DNA of 64,000 nucleotides from Calothrix sp. PCC 7103. GTDB lineage: Bacteria; Cyanobacteriota; Cyanobacteriia; Cyanobacteriales; Nostocaceae. The DNA is taken from assembly GCF_000331305.1 (NCBI RefSeq), contig NZ_KB217482.1, positions 124,001-188,000 of the forward strand. The letters are read 5' to 3'. A program made the position numbers and the translations under genes. This document shows, piece by piece, positions 1 through 7,761 of the stretch. Numbering within the stretch: position 1 is the first letter of the stretch; every line of letters starts with the position of its first letter. The notes below the pieces were generated by a model, which was not told the origin of the DNA, did no database searches, and saw only the letters and a list, made by a program, of their open reading frames with translations.

Positions 1-1082
1 GTAGCAATTTCATAAAAAACTTTGCCTTCCACAGGTAGCACTTGCGTCAATATTGACTGAATATGCTTAACTCCAATGCAACCTAAAGCAGCAGAGTCAA
101 AGCGAGGACTGTGACGGTACAATATCCGGTACAGTTGGTTAGCAGATGAACTTTCGATATCATTTACCGTCAATCCATCCTGCCCAAATAAATCAATTAT
201 TTTACTAATAGATACAGTCTTGCTATCAAAGCCAGCAAAACAGTCACATATCGTTTCAACAGATAACTCATCAGCATTTTGCTTTCGATATAAAGCACCC
301 AATAAATCCTGAAATGCCGTTAGCGAATACCACTGCACAGGTGCAATTCCTCGAAACTTACCTACCCAACTTGCATCAGCAGGATACTCCCTTATCCACT
401 CCTGTCCCTGAATTTCTACCGTCCAGCTAAACCGTGCATGAGGGTTGCATAAGTGATATTTCTCCGCCAAACTTTGGATTTGGTCTAGCGTGCGAGGTAT
501 TTCTTGAACAAAATGATCAACGCCAAGCCTAATTACCGTTCCCTCCACAAATTTACATGGATTTTCCAGACACTCAAAATTGATAGTTTGGGCAGTAGAG
601 TCTATCACATAGCGGGGTAAATACTCCACTCCGTTACAACGAATAGATAACGGCTTAAGTTCCGGACTCCAATCGCCAGCAACACGATGGCGTAATGCAT
701 AAGGAATTCCCAGCAAAGTTTTAAGAGCATTGCCCAAAGCACCGCGCATCAAACCTTTAAAAAACGCTTTACGTGACGTATAAGATTTTGTAGCAAAAAT
801 ATCCTCTAGCTTTGACACAGGAAAAAGTGCCTTATTAGTAACTTGAATAAATAATTGCTGAGACTGACGTTCTGGTATGCTGATATATTCTATACGGATA
901 TGTTGAACAGGTAACTGGGTTACATCATCTCGCCATAAACTCTCATCAGCATCCAAAGCATTATCAATCAACTCTTTGACTATATATATATCCCACTCAT
1001 GAGCTGGTTGACCAGTAGCTCGGCGCAAACCGTCCAAGCGGACAAAATCGAATTCGCGGTTGAACGAAAACGCCTCTCCCAT
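1..1082 (-). CDS. GHKL-type ATPase, topoisomerase VI B-like (3' end outside window)
   Basis: Reading the minus strand from an ATG at 1082 gives about 360 codons with no stop up to the window edge, so the C-terminus is missing. Residues 36-46 (KELIDNALDAD) match the N-box of GHKL ATPases (E and N for Mg-ATP). A basic, glycine-containing stretch at about residues 96-125 (KSYTSRKAFFKGLMRGALGNAL) resembles the ATP-lid region of topoisomerase VI B-type proteins. I did not recognise the rest. The assignment to the GHKL fold is reasonably safe; whether it has topoisomerase, MORC-like or anti-plasmid function cannot be told. It is convergent with nothing nearby; the recombinase gene upstream (1446-2456) runs in the same direction, separated by about 360 bases of repeats. 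Confidence 0.6.
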   Translation of the reverse strand, partial: MGEAFSFNREFDFVRLDGLRRATGQPAHEWDIYIVKELIDNALDADESLWRDDVTQLPVQHIRIEYISIPERQSQQLFIQVTNKALFPVSKLEDIFATKSYTSRKAFFKGLMRGALGNALKTLLGIPYALRHRVAGDWSPELKPLSIRCNGVEYLPRYVIDSTAQTINFECLENPCKFVEGTVIRLGVDHFVQEIPRTLDQIQSLAEKYHLCNPHARFSWTVEIQGQEWIREYPADASWVGKFRGIAPVQWYSLTAFQDLLGALYRKQNADELSVETICDCFAGFDSKTVSISKIIDLFGQDGLTVNDIESSSANQLYRILYRHSPRFDSAALGCIGVKHIQSILTQVLPVEGKVFYEIA

Positions 1083-1198
1083 CGTCGCAACTATTACGTA
1101 TGATTAGCGTACTATGTTTTAAATATTATACAGATTTTCAAATAGCTCCAGATTTCATTAGGCAAATTTAAGCATCTACCTTCAAAAGGCGCCTTACT

Positions 1199-1355
1199 TT
1201 ACAAAAGCCAACGCACCCGAAGAGATTTCCCTCCCATATCGATAATAAAAACAAATGCACCTGACAGGGATTTCCTACACTCGTGGTAAAAACCAACGCA
1301 CTTCCCACACTCGTGATAAAAACTAACGTACCAGACAAGCGTTTCTTATACCTAG
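1199..1355. repeat. Degenerate direct repeats between ATPase and recombinase genes
   Basis: Four imperfect copies of a unit containing AAAA(C)CAACGCAC lie in tandem: AAAAGCCAACGCACC, AAAACAAATGCACC, AAAACCAACGCAC and AAAACTAACGTACC, separated by about 30-45 bases. The two middle spacers share CACTCGTGGTAA/CACTCGTGATAA. The 363-base gap 1083-1445 has no credible ORF. Such an array next to a tyrosine recombinase could be accessory binding sites or iterons; this is inference only. Confidence 0.5.
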
Positions 1356-1404
1356 AGGACTAGTGAACCCGTTCGCAAGGCTCTCCGTTGAACAAAATAG
1401 TTTA

Positions 1405-1447
1405 TCTACAAAGATTTTATTACTATTACGCTACCGGATATAATATC
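1405..1447. repeat. Dispersed repeat, second copy at 38795-38840
   Basis: The stretch beginning CTACAAAGATTTTATTA and continuing through GCTACCGGATATAATATC recurs near 38795-38840 with a few substitutions (CTACAAAGATTTTATTA, GCTACCGGACATG, ATAATATC). It overlaps the 3' end of the recombinase gene region. The second copy follows a GAGACGCG palindrome; the first does not. Confidence 0.6.
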
Positions 1448-2456
1448 AATTCTTCCTCCGCTTCCTACCAAGGCGCGCAGCAAGCTTATCCGACAACTCC
1501 AACTGGTACTGATTCTTATTATCCTCATACGCCAAAATAACGCGCGGGTCAGCATGTCTACTAAGATGCTGTACCTTCCGGTAATCACCCTTCGCCAAAT
1601 CCAGCGCTTCCGTAATACCGCTATGTCTAATCCTGTGCGGAGACATCCTTTTACTAATCCCCGCACGCGCGCAAGTCATCCTCACAATTGCATACAACCC
1701 ATCCCCGCTCAACGGGCGCCCAAAATTATGAAAATCCATCGCAATAAACAGCGGGTCACTAGGCTTCACACTACTACGACAACGTAACCAACCATATATA
1801 GCGTCCGCAACATTCCTATTCAAATCCACCTTAACATCATCATTCCTCTTACCCTTCCCATACACACGCAACACCGACTCCTGATAATTAAAATCACTCA
1901 CCTTCAACTTGGCAATCTCACACCGTCGCAATACATTCGACCAAAACAACAAAAACAAAGCATAATCGCGCTTACCCTTATCAGTACTCACATCAATAAC
2001 ATCAAACACCTTATTATATTCATCCACCCTCACCCCAGAAGTATCCCTGTACTTAGTCACCCGCATCGACTCAATCCGGTCACTATCAAACCTATAATTA
2101 CACCGTTTCAAATTCCTACCTGCTTTAATCAAAAACTTAATCGCCGCAAGATACCGATTAACCGTTGCCGACTTCCTACCCTCCGCAACCAAATAATTCT
2201 TAAACTTCAAAATCAAAGTATTCGCAGACTCCTCATCCAACCCCCAAAACTCCTCAACATCATCATCATGAGTAGGCGCCCGATGCAAAAAATAATGAAA
2301 AAACACCTTAATATTCCCCGCATACCCTCGCTGCGTAGTTCCCGCCTTCTGCTGTAACTCCGTCAAAAAATCACTACCATATCGCAACTCGTCAGCTATA
2401 GCGCCAAGCTGACCCGACCTATAAGTAACGATTTCTTGGGACTTTCCAGCGCTCAT
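1446..2456 (-). CDS. Tyrosine recombinase / integrase
   Basis: A 336-aa site-specific recombinase of the lambda-integrase/XerC-D superfamily, which cuts and rejoins DNA through a 3'-phosphotyrosine. An N-terminal SAM-like core-binding domain (about 30-120) is followed by the catalytic domain with R177 (in LRRCE), a lysine in GKGKR near 201-203, H274-x-x-R277 (HRIR), H301 (SRHADP) and the nucleophile Y310 (ILAYED). The full catalytic set is present, so it should be active. Length is normal for the family. It lies alone, 250 bases from a small ribbon-helix-helix gene and next to a direct-repeat array, which fits a plasmid resolvase or an island integrase. The ATG at 2456 gives the complete SAM-like domain. 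Confidence 0.92.
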   Translation of the reverse strand: MSAGKSQEIVTYRSGQLGAIADELRYGSDFLTELQQKAGTTQRGYAGNIKVFFHYFLHRAPTHDDDVEEFWGLDEESANTLILKFKNYLVAEGRKSATVNRYLAAIKFLIKAGRNLKRCNYRFDSDRIESMRVTKYRDTSGVRVDEYNKVFDVIDVSTDKGKRDYALFLLFWSNVLRRCEIAKLKVSDFNYQESVLRVYGKGKRNDDVKVDLNRNVADAIYGWLRCRSSVKPSDPLFIAMDFHNFGRPLSGDGLYAIVRMTCARAGISKRMSPHRIRHSGITEALDLAKGDYRKVQHLSRHADPRVILAYEDNKNQYQLELSDKLAARLGRKRRKN

Positions 2457-2500
2457 AAAGACACCTTGAGTTCATGACAATGCACATTTTCATTAACGCC

Positions 2501-2658
2501 TAACTCACATCTTGCACCAAAGTATAAATACTTAATTTTTTTTTTAATAAACATACATTTTTATCAACAAGACGTTAAATTAGCATTTATAGCCTGCGTA
2601 GGCAGGCTTTGTTTGTATAGTCTAGCCCTTCTAGGGTGTAGGTGCAAGATATGAGCTA
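2501..2658. repeat. Small non-coding element with terminal inverted repeats (MITE-like)
   Basis: TAACTCACATCTTGCACC at 2501-2518 is mirrored by GGTGCAAGATATGAGCTA at 2641-2658 (16 of 18 positions complementary). Between them are an AT-rich stretch and a perfect hairpin AGCCTGC-gtag-GCAGGCT at 2591-2608 followed by TTTG. No ORF. This lies between the recombinase start and the next gene. I infer a small dispersed cyanobacterial element; the internal hairpin could also terminate transcription. Confidence 0.55.
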
Positions 2659-2708
2659 ACCCTCCACACACTGGCATCCGTTTGTCGGTTCTACAATTTA
2701 TCCGTGTG

Positions 2709-3023
2709 TTAATCTTGGTTTGTCCATTCGGCGCCTTGCTTGAGTAGCTTATTTTGTGGGAGGTTTGGTCGCTTGCCTACGTACCATTCGATAAAGTGAG
2801 TTAAAGCGTCTTTCATGTTTGTTCCGTTCATGGCGGTCATGCCTTTGAATTGCGTTCTTAGTTTTTTGGGCAATTCAAGATGGTAGGCTATGGGATTGGT
2901 TATTAGGTAGGTAGGGTTGAAAACTTTGTTAAGTGGTGGTTGAAAGGATTCTATTAAGAGAACTCCACGAAAAAAATGCCCAATGGCATCTAAACGCAAC
3001 TCACGTAAAATAAAGAATCTCAT
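2709..3023 (-). CDS. Small ribbon-helix-helix-like protein
   Basis: 104-aa frame. The likely functional part is the C-terminal half starting at about residue 40 (AYHLELPKKLRTQFKGMTAMNGTNMKDALTHF split here: a beta strand, then two helices), which has the spacing of a ribbon-helix-helix DNA-binding fold. The N-terminal 40 residues look unlike the rest and the true start may be internal. The C-terminus GAEWTNQD resembles GAEWAKQD at the end of the 66-aa protein at 3389-3589, which suggests the two are related plasmid regulators or copy-number/partition proteins. A GIY-YIG gene lies between them on the same strand. Confidence 0.55.
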   Translation of the reverse strand: MRFFILRELRLDAIGHFFRGVLLIESFQPPLNKVFNPTYLITNPIAYHLELPKKLRTQFKGMTAMNGTNMKDALTHFIEWYVGKRPNLPQNKLLKQGAEWTNQD

Positions 3024-3096
3024 TGAAATGGTCGCGTTAAGCTTTGAGATGCTTCGTTACTCTTACGCTACACTCAGCATGACAACATTGGATCAA

Positions 3097-3372
3097 TTAT
3101 TCTGTGGGGTTCTCTAAGGCTTTTTCTAGTTCTGGCAGTTTTTCTGGTGGGGAAATCTCAAGCCAAGCAATTCTAATGTTACCTATGCGGGACAAGTTTA
3201 TGTAGTGGTGATGGTGTATCCATCGCTGTCTGGGGTTTATTGATTTACCGATGTATTGAGTTTTACCTGATGTGTCGATGGCAAAGTATATAGCTGGTTT
3301 TTCTGGTAGTTGCGCTCTCATTGACAATGATACTGATGGCAACTCCAGGGGATTGATGGAAGCTGGGTTCAT
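3097..3372 (-). CDS. GIY-YIG domain protein
   Basis: 91 aa. Residues 27-55 show the GIY-YIG fold signature in the variant form AIYFAID...QYIGKSINPRQRW followed by a histidine-rich stretch; the final glutamates (ALENPTE) could provide the metal ligand. The family includes homing endonucleases and UvrC-type nucleases; this short stand-alone form is seen on cyanobacterial plasmids. It sits between two small ribbon-helix-helix genes on the same strand. Function unknown; nuclease activity is inferred from the family only. Confidence 0.7.
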   Translation of the reverse strand: MNPASINPLELPSVSLSMRAQLPEKPAIYFAIDTSGKTQYIGKSINPRQRWIHHHHYINLSRIGNIRIAWLEISPPEKLPELEKALENPTE

Positions 3373-3388
3373 TTATTTGTTTTGTTTG

Positions 3389-3589
3389 CTAAGTTTTGGG
3401 GTCTTGCTTTGCCCATTCGGCGCCTTCTTTCTTTGCTTCTGCTACGGCGCGTTCTAAAAGGTAGGCAGCAAGATTTGACAATGGGCGCCCGTCGTAATTC
3501 GCCCATTTCTCTAAGTCTTCTGCAAGCCTGTCTGGTAGTGTGACTTGGATACGTTTGCTCATACCCGACATCATACTGCCTTGGGTCAA
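3389..3589 (-). CDS. Ribbon-helix-helix (CopG-like) regulator
   Basis: 66 aa. MSKRIQVTLPDRLAEDLEKWA and the following helix LSNLAAYLLERAVAEA are a clear ribbon-helix-helix: one strand with alternating basic/hydrophobic residues, then two helices. The CopG/MetJ-type family binds operators as dimers. The more likely start is the internal ATG at 3562 (MSKRIQ); the nine residues before it are not typical. Only weak Shine-Dalgarno candidates precede either start. It probably regulates its own cluster (GIY-YIG and second RHH gene). Confidence 0.7.
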   Translation of the reverse strand: MTQGSMMSGMSKRIQVTLPDRLAEDLEKWANYDGRPLSNLAAYLLERAVAEAKKEGAEWAKQDPKT

Positions 3590-4106
3590 ATTATTATTAT
3601 TTTACATCAATTTAACACATATTTGAGTAATAATTACATTTTTGTGTGTTATTATGATGTAATATTTGTTTGAAGGTTAGGAGAAATATAGTTGGCAACT
3701 TAAAGGGGGAGTACTAATTTATTGGTAGTCAATCTTATTTGTTTTAATGGTATTTTTTTACCACAGAGACGCAGAGGCACAGAGATAAGTAGTCAGACAA
3801 AATTAATTACACAAAATTGGACTTGAATCCCTTGCCCAGTTTAAAAATCAACGTGTAATTATTTCTGTCCAGGTACTTAAGAGAGTTAATTAGAGGCGCC
3901 TGTTGTTCTATGTTGTAAGTTTTGGAGGGTGGGAGGGATGAACCACAAAGGCACATAATCCGGAGGATTTCCCGCAGGGTAGGACACAAAGGAAGAATTA
4001 TTCAGGAAGCAATATGTACGTTATTTACGTATTTATTAGAGAATGGGATTTTGCGTGGGGGCGCTTTGTTGTGCATTATGGAGGCGATGAATTCAAATAA
4101 CTAAAA
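3590..4106. other. Gene-poor interval with a dispersed repeat
   Basis: About 517 bases without a convincing gene. It holds ACCACAGAGACGCAGAG at 3760-3776 followed by GCACAGAGA (a dispersed repeat also near 18372 and 36629) and a related ACCACAAAGGCACA at 3941. Two opposite 60-codon frames here have no recognisable features. A run of AT-rich DNA at 3596-3680 upstream of the RHH gene probably carries its promoter. Confidence 0.5.
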
Positions 4107-4358
4107 TTGGAACCGCTTGATTTTTGTCGAAAATGGATTAAGTCACTGCTGCCGGGAGAACGTGGATACTATAAGGTGTGTGTGAAGCTGTTGGCTAAGG
4201 CTACTGGGCTTTCGGAGCGCACTGTGGAGGGTTGGGGTTCGGATTTTTCTAACCGCCCTGACTATGTTCTTACGACTTTGAAGAAGGAGGATATTATTCT
4301 TCAAATTCGAGAATTGGTAAAACGAAGTGATTTATCTGATTTTATTGATGAGTTATAA
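4107..4358 (+). CDS. Small HTH-like protein, paralog of 5832-6218
   Basis: 83 aa from a TTG start. Residues about 19-47 (GYYKVCVKLLAKATGLSERTVEGW) have the pattern of a helix-turn-helix, and the same core (YMKACVVTLCKLTGYSECTVEGW) occurs in the protein at 5832-6218, together with the preceding PGER/DGER. The two flank the 438-aa coiled-coil gene. Likely plasmid-borne DNA-binding proteins. TTG at 4107 is used because no ATG or GTG precedes the conserved core in frame. Confidence 0.5.
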   Translation: MEPLDFCRKWIKSLLPGERGYYKVCVKLLAKATGLSERTVEGWGSDFSNRPDYVLTTLKKEDIILQIRELVKRSDLSDFIDEL

Positions 4359-4404
4359 ATACGTATTTTACGTATAATATTATTGGAGTAAGTTTGCTCA
4401 AACG

Positions 4405-4449
4405 CCAAAACCCCCCGCAACGACTCGCAATCAAGACGGAGGGCTTTGG
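4405..4449 (+). terminator. Stem-loop between two + strand genes
   Basis: CCAAAACCCCCC at 4405-4416 pairs with GGAGGGCTTTGG at 4438-4449 (10 of 12), loop 21 bases. No long T run follows, so it may be a weak terminator, attenuator or processing site before the 4485 gene. Confidence 0.4.
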
Positions 4450-4484
4450 TTGACCCATATAAATGTTAAGGGGCACTATATATT

Positions 4485-5801
4485 ATGAACGTTACGGCGC
4501 CTTTTGTACTGGGTTACGGCTTTGATTATGGTCAGTTTGATAGCTCTGAGATGCAAGGCAGGGCTAAAAGTACGCTTAGTAACTTTTTAGGTTTTGTTCG
4601 CTCGTCTTTTGATGGGTTGCTGGAAAATGGTCGAGCGTTGCAGGAGTTGTATTGTGATTGTTTGGCTTTGTGTGCGAATGGTAAGAAGGTTTTTGATGAT
4701 TGGTTGGCAAGTTCTGATTTTGGGGTATCCGCGTATTTAGCCAAAAGTGCGATGGAGATTTATGTTTGGTTTGAGAAGCTGCCTAAGAGGGTACAGCGTT
4801 TGGTACGGCAAAATGTTCAAAGTTGGTCGGTGTCTGCGCTACGGCAATTGACTAAGGTAAGCGCTGATTTGGTAAAGGAGTTGACGTGTACGGGTAAGAA
4901 AACCGCAGCCCAGGTCAAACAACATCTCTCAAAACAGGTAGGGAATTTATCTAGTACTCCTGTTTCTGCAATTCCCGCTCCTCAGTTGGCGCCTGGTATG
5001 AGGGTTACGGTGACGGGAGATAATAATGGTTGGAATGGGCATAGTGGGATAATTATGTCTAGTCAAGAAGATGAGTTTTGGGTTCTTTTTGACCATACTG
5101 TTGCTACTGGTACAGATGTTAGGTATTTGCTTAAAGCAGACCAGATGCAGTCGGAGGTTAAGGGGTCTGGGATGGTTACTAAGTCAGGTTCAAATGAAAT
5201 GTTTACTGCTGCTGAGGTGGAGCAGAAAATACAAGAAGCTTTGACGCAACGTGATAAAGAGAAGGCAGAGGAGGAGTTGGGACGTTTTGTGGAGATACGT
5301 GATGCAGCGCTACAAGCTGCGAAGGAGGAAATGAGAGCGGCAGAACAGTATGCGACTAAGATGGCGCAAAAGAATTCGGAGTTAGTTCAGCAGTTGGCAA
5401 TGAAGGAACGTGAGATAGAGGAATTACGTGGTTTACGAACTAAGAATCAGCTGTTAGAGGAACGAGTGGCTCAATTAGAAAAGGCTCTTGATGATGCGAA
5501 TGTGAGTAGATGGGATAATACGTTTAATCGTCAAGCCGCTAAGGTTGTGAATTCTGAGTTGGAAAAGACTATTGCGCCGTTGATGTCAGAAGTTGAGCGG
5601 TTGCAGAATTTAGTGGAGGAACAGAAAGGGAAGTTGAGTCAGCTTGAAGATGTTAATTGTAAGCAGCAGGAAGAGTTGATTTTTTGGCGCCAGTCTTCTG
5701 AAAATAAGTTTGATGTTGGGGGAGGGAAGTCGTTTTGTGTTGTTAATCAGGGGTGGGATGGAAGGTTTGTTAGGGGGCAGGGAGTAAACGGTATAAATTA
5801 A
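4485..5801 (+). CDS. Plasmid protein with SH3-like domain and long coiled coil
   Basis: 438 aa. The N-terminal 150 residues are helical and of unknown family. Residues about 170-215 (PGMRVTVTGDNNGWNGHSGIIM...VLFDH) form a KOW/SH3-like beta domain that resembles the one in the 108-aa protein at 38230-38556 (GAKVIVTGYDAY...GQTGVIDG...VYFKNF). From about 240 to 400 it is a heptad-rich, highly charged coiled coil. No membrane segment. It opens the + strand run of 4.5-13.3 kb. Function not recognised; a structural or nucleic-acid-associated role is possible. Confidence 0.6.
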   Translation: MNVTAPFVLGYGFDYGQFDSSEMQGRAKSTLSNFLGFVRSSFDGLLENGRALQELYCDCLALCANGKKVFDDWLASSDFGVSAYLAKSAMEIYVWFEKLPKRVQRLVRQNVQSWSVSALRQLTKVSADLVKELTCTGKKTAAQVKQHLSKQVGNLSSTPVSAIPAPQLAPGMRVTVTGDNNGWNGHSGIIMSSQEDEFWVLFDHTVATGTDVRYLLKADQMQSEVKGSGMVTKSGSNEMFTAAEVEQKIQEALTQRDKEKAEEELGRFVEIRDAALQAAKEEMRAAEQYATKMAQKNSELVQQLAMKEREIEELRGLRTKNQLLEERVAQLEKALDDANVSRWDNTFNRQAAKVVNSELEKTIAPLMSEVERLQNLVEEQKGKLSQLEDVNCKQQEELIFWRQSSENKFDVGGGKSFCVVNQGWDGRFVRGQGVNGIN

Positions 5802-5831
5802 TGCTTTATGTTGTGATTTTGGCTTTACCTT

Positions 5832-6218
5832 ATGGAACCTCGACAAAAACAGCGGAGTGATGGTGTTAAGATTCCGCAGTGGTTTTGGAAGTTTGTTTTG
5901 TGTGAGACGCACGGGTGTCAGCAAAATGAGCAATTTTTTTTGGCGATTCTTAAACCGATGGCGCCTCAAGATTGGTGTCGAATTTGGGTGCCGATAATTC
6001 ATCCTGATGTGGAGGCGCCGTTAGATGGAGAACGTAGTCCACCAGGTTACATGAAGGCTTGTGTTGTCACGTTGTGTAAATTAACGGGATATAGCGAGTG
6101 TACTGTGGAGGGGTGGTTCTATGGTAAGTCGTATCATCATACGGTAGGGATTTTGCTGCGCTGTATCCATATATTGTTTAAGTTTCAACGAGTTACTAAA
6201 ATTTCAGATGTTGTTTGA
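5832..6218 (+). CDS. HTH-like protein, paralog of 4107-4358
   Basis: 128 aa. The C-terminal half holds the same core as the 83-aa protein at 4107 (GYMKACVVTLCKLTGYSECTVEGW), suggesting a shared helix-turn-helix. The N-terminal half, rich in Trp and Pro (IPQWFWKFVL, DWCRIWVPIIHP), is absent from the shorter paralog. It follows the coiled-coil gene by 30 bases and is probably co-transcribed. Function unknown. Confidence 0.5.
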   Translation: MEPRQKQRSDGVKIPQWFWKFVLCETHGCQQNEQFFLAILKPMAPQDWCRIWVPIIHPDVEAPLDGERSPPGYMKACVVTLCKLTGYSECTVEGWFYGKSYHHTVGILLRCIHILFKFQRVTKISDVV

Positions 6219-6399
6219 TTACCTTGATGTAAATTTACGTTGGGGTATTTTATTTAGCTGTTTAATTACCCTAAATTTACTGGAATTGTAACTAAAGTTA
6301 CTGAGTTAGCGCTTTAATAAAATTATTGTGCATTTTGATTGTAATTGCAATTCAGATAAACCTTATTTGAAGTTGCAGTTAAGGAGAGTTTGAAGTGTA

Positions 6400-6807
6400 A
6401 TGTTAGTGGATTACATGAAAAAGATTCAACAGCTTTATACCCAATGTAAGTTAGCCCAGCAATGCGATGTTAGTCCGCAGACGATTAAAAATTGGTGTGT
6501 TTGGGCAGGACTTACGCCACCGAAGAAAGGAACTTATTTTAGTTGCGATGAGTTGGAGGCACTGGCTGATTTTTACCTTGCTTACAAGTTTCTACGAGTT
6601 GAACAGGAGAATTATATTGATACTGTTTTGGGAATGGGTGGGTTAAAGAAGTACATTCTCAAGGTACGTCGGATGACTTTACATGAGTTTGTTGCTGAGT
6701 TTTTAACGGCAGAAGAGAAGGTTCATTTGTTAGTCAAGATTTTGGTGGATAAGTTAGAGGAGGAGAATCAAGATGATAAATTTAACGTTAGTAGCGCAGC
6801 AGCTTGA
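6400..6807 (+). CDS. MerR-like HTH protein
   Basis: 135 aa. Residues about 12-45 (TQCKLAQQCDVSPQTIKNW) look like the winged or MerR-type helix-turn-helix. The rest is helical with an acidic C-terminus. AAGGAG at 6382 precedes the ATG at 6400 by about 12 bases; the internal ATG at 6415 (MKKIQQLY) is equally possible. The 3' end overlaps the next gene by 35 bases, indicating coupled translation. Confidence 0.55.
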   Translation: MLVDYMKKIQQLYTQCKLAQQCDVSPQTIKNWCVWAGLTPPKKGTYFSCDELEALADFYLAYKFLRVEQENYIDTVLGMGGLKKYILKVRRMTLHEFVAEFLTAEEKVHLLVKILVDKLEEENQDDKFNVSSAAA

Positions 6808-7405
6808 GATTCCTTTAGAGGAGTTAAAATCGATTTGTCAGGTTTTGAGAATTGAAATCGTTAAGGAAGCTATAGCTCCATCTGAAAGGCAGAGAATTCA
6901 AGATTTTATTAATGTTTGTAGGGAGAGAGGAGTAAGCATTGCTCAAGGTCTTGAGGAAATACAACGGTTGCAGCAAGAAGCCCAAGCTCAACAGAAGGTG
7001 ATGGGTGAAAGGTTTGATATAAAAACTTTTTTCCAGCAACGTATAGGTGTAGACCCTTTACAATTAAATCCTGGGAGTTATCACTATGATTTATACGAGT
7101 TGCTGCTAAAATCTCAATCGATATCTCAAGTAGGTTATGCTTTGTTTCGAGAAGCTTTTCTACGCCAAACTCATGATTTAATTATGAACGGCGCCACTGA
7201 TACAGGAATTGAAAATAATCAAACTGTTGGTGGGTTTGAAACTGTTTTTGAAAATATAGAGGCGACTTTTGACCAAAATTTTTTGGGGACTTCGGTAAAT
7301 TGGGACTCAGGAGAACATCTACATCTGGCGCCGGGTGTAACCAAAACATCGTTACCAAGAGCGCAGAAGACGGATATATCGTCCCCGCAGTCGTCGAAGA
7401 AGTAG
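6773..7405 (+). CDS. Hypothetical plasmid protein, helical
   Basis: 210 aa, not recognised. It begins with a motif like an initiation-factor/MerR-type N-terminal helix pair (MINLTLVAQQLEIPLEELKS split), then a coiled coil about 55-85 rich in Gln, then a domain with FFQQRIGVDPLQLNPGSYHYDLYELL. It overlaps the upstream gene by 35 bases and the downstream membrane-protein frame by about 100, which suggests a tight operon. The C-terminal 40 residues, which overlap the next frame, are low complexity. Confidence 0.5.
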   Translation: MINLTLVAQQLEIPLEELKSICQVLRIEIVKEAIAPSERQRIQDFINVCRERGVSIAQGLEEIQRLQQEAQAQQKVMGERFDIKTFFQQRIGVDPLQLNPGSYHYDLYELLLKSQSISQVGYALFREAFLRQTHDLIMNGATDTGIENNQTVGGFETVFENIEATFDQNFLGTSVNWDSGEHLHLAPGVTKTSLPRAQKTDISSPQSSKK

Positions 7406-7704
7406 TTGAGACGGCGCCTGATTTTGCTGTTGAAAGTATGAAGTTGATGGCGCCGAGTTTTAACAAAGCTATGATTAGTGACCGTCGGACGGTTGCTAAT
7501 TATATGACTGAAGGGAGCGCTATTGCAATTGGCACAGCTATTACTACGAGTGGTTCTATAGCAACTGTTGCTGTTGTAAGTACTGCTCCGCCAAAACCTA
7601 TTTTTATAAAGATTATGGTGGGGGGTGTTATTGGGACGGTGTTGGGAGGTTTGTTTGCATGGTTGGTTATTTTGTATTACAGGAAAGAGGTTTTGCGAAG
7701 GTAA
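7300..7704 (+). CDS. Small membrane protein
   Basis: 134 aa frame from a TTG at 7300 (GGGGA 10 bases upstream); an ATG at 7438 (MKLMAPSF) is the alternative and would avoid the long overlap with the preceding gene. The C-terminal half has two hydrophobic segments (about 73-92 and 100-126) ending in a basic cap YYRKEVLRR, so it is an inner-membrane protein with a short cytosolic tail. Unknown function; in this context possibly part of the transfer module. Confidence 0.5.
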   Translation: MGLRRTSTSGAGCNQNIVTKSAEDGYIVPAVVEEVVETAPDFAVESMKLMAPSFNKAMISDRRTVANYMTEGSAIAIGTAITTSGSIATVAVVSTAPPKPIFIKIMVGGVIGTVLGGLFAWLVILYYRKEVLRR

Positions 7705-7741
7705 GATTGGCAACGGATATAACGGATGTAACGGATGGTTT
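7705..7741 (+). repeat. Short tandem repeat AACGGATRT
   Basis: Three copies of AACGGAT in nine-base steps (GGCAACGGATATAACGGATG...). The same array appears at 10107-10138. Both lie immediately after a gene end, overlapping a stop or intergenic space, typical of cyanobacterial short tandemly repeated repetitive sequences. Confidence 0.7.
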
Positions 7742-7761
7742 ATTATGCGGGGTGGGAGTTT

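Noticed and set aside
1199-1355. CRISPR array
   Set aside because: Repeat units are degenerate, unequal in spacing and only four; no cas genes.
3807-4104. Two opposite ORFs of about 60 codons
   Set aside because: Composition is not protein-like, no ribosome site, and they overlap a dispersed repeat.
5610-6002. 130-codon minus-strand ORF
   Set aside because: Antisense shadow of the coiled-coil and HTH-like genes.
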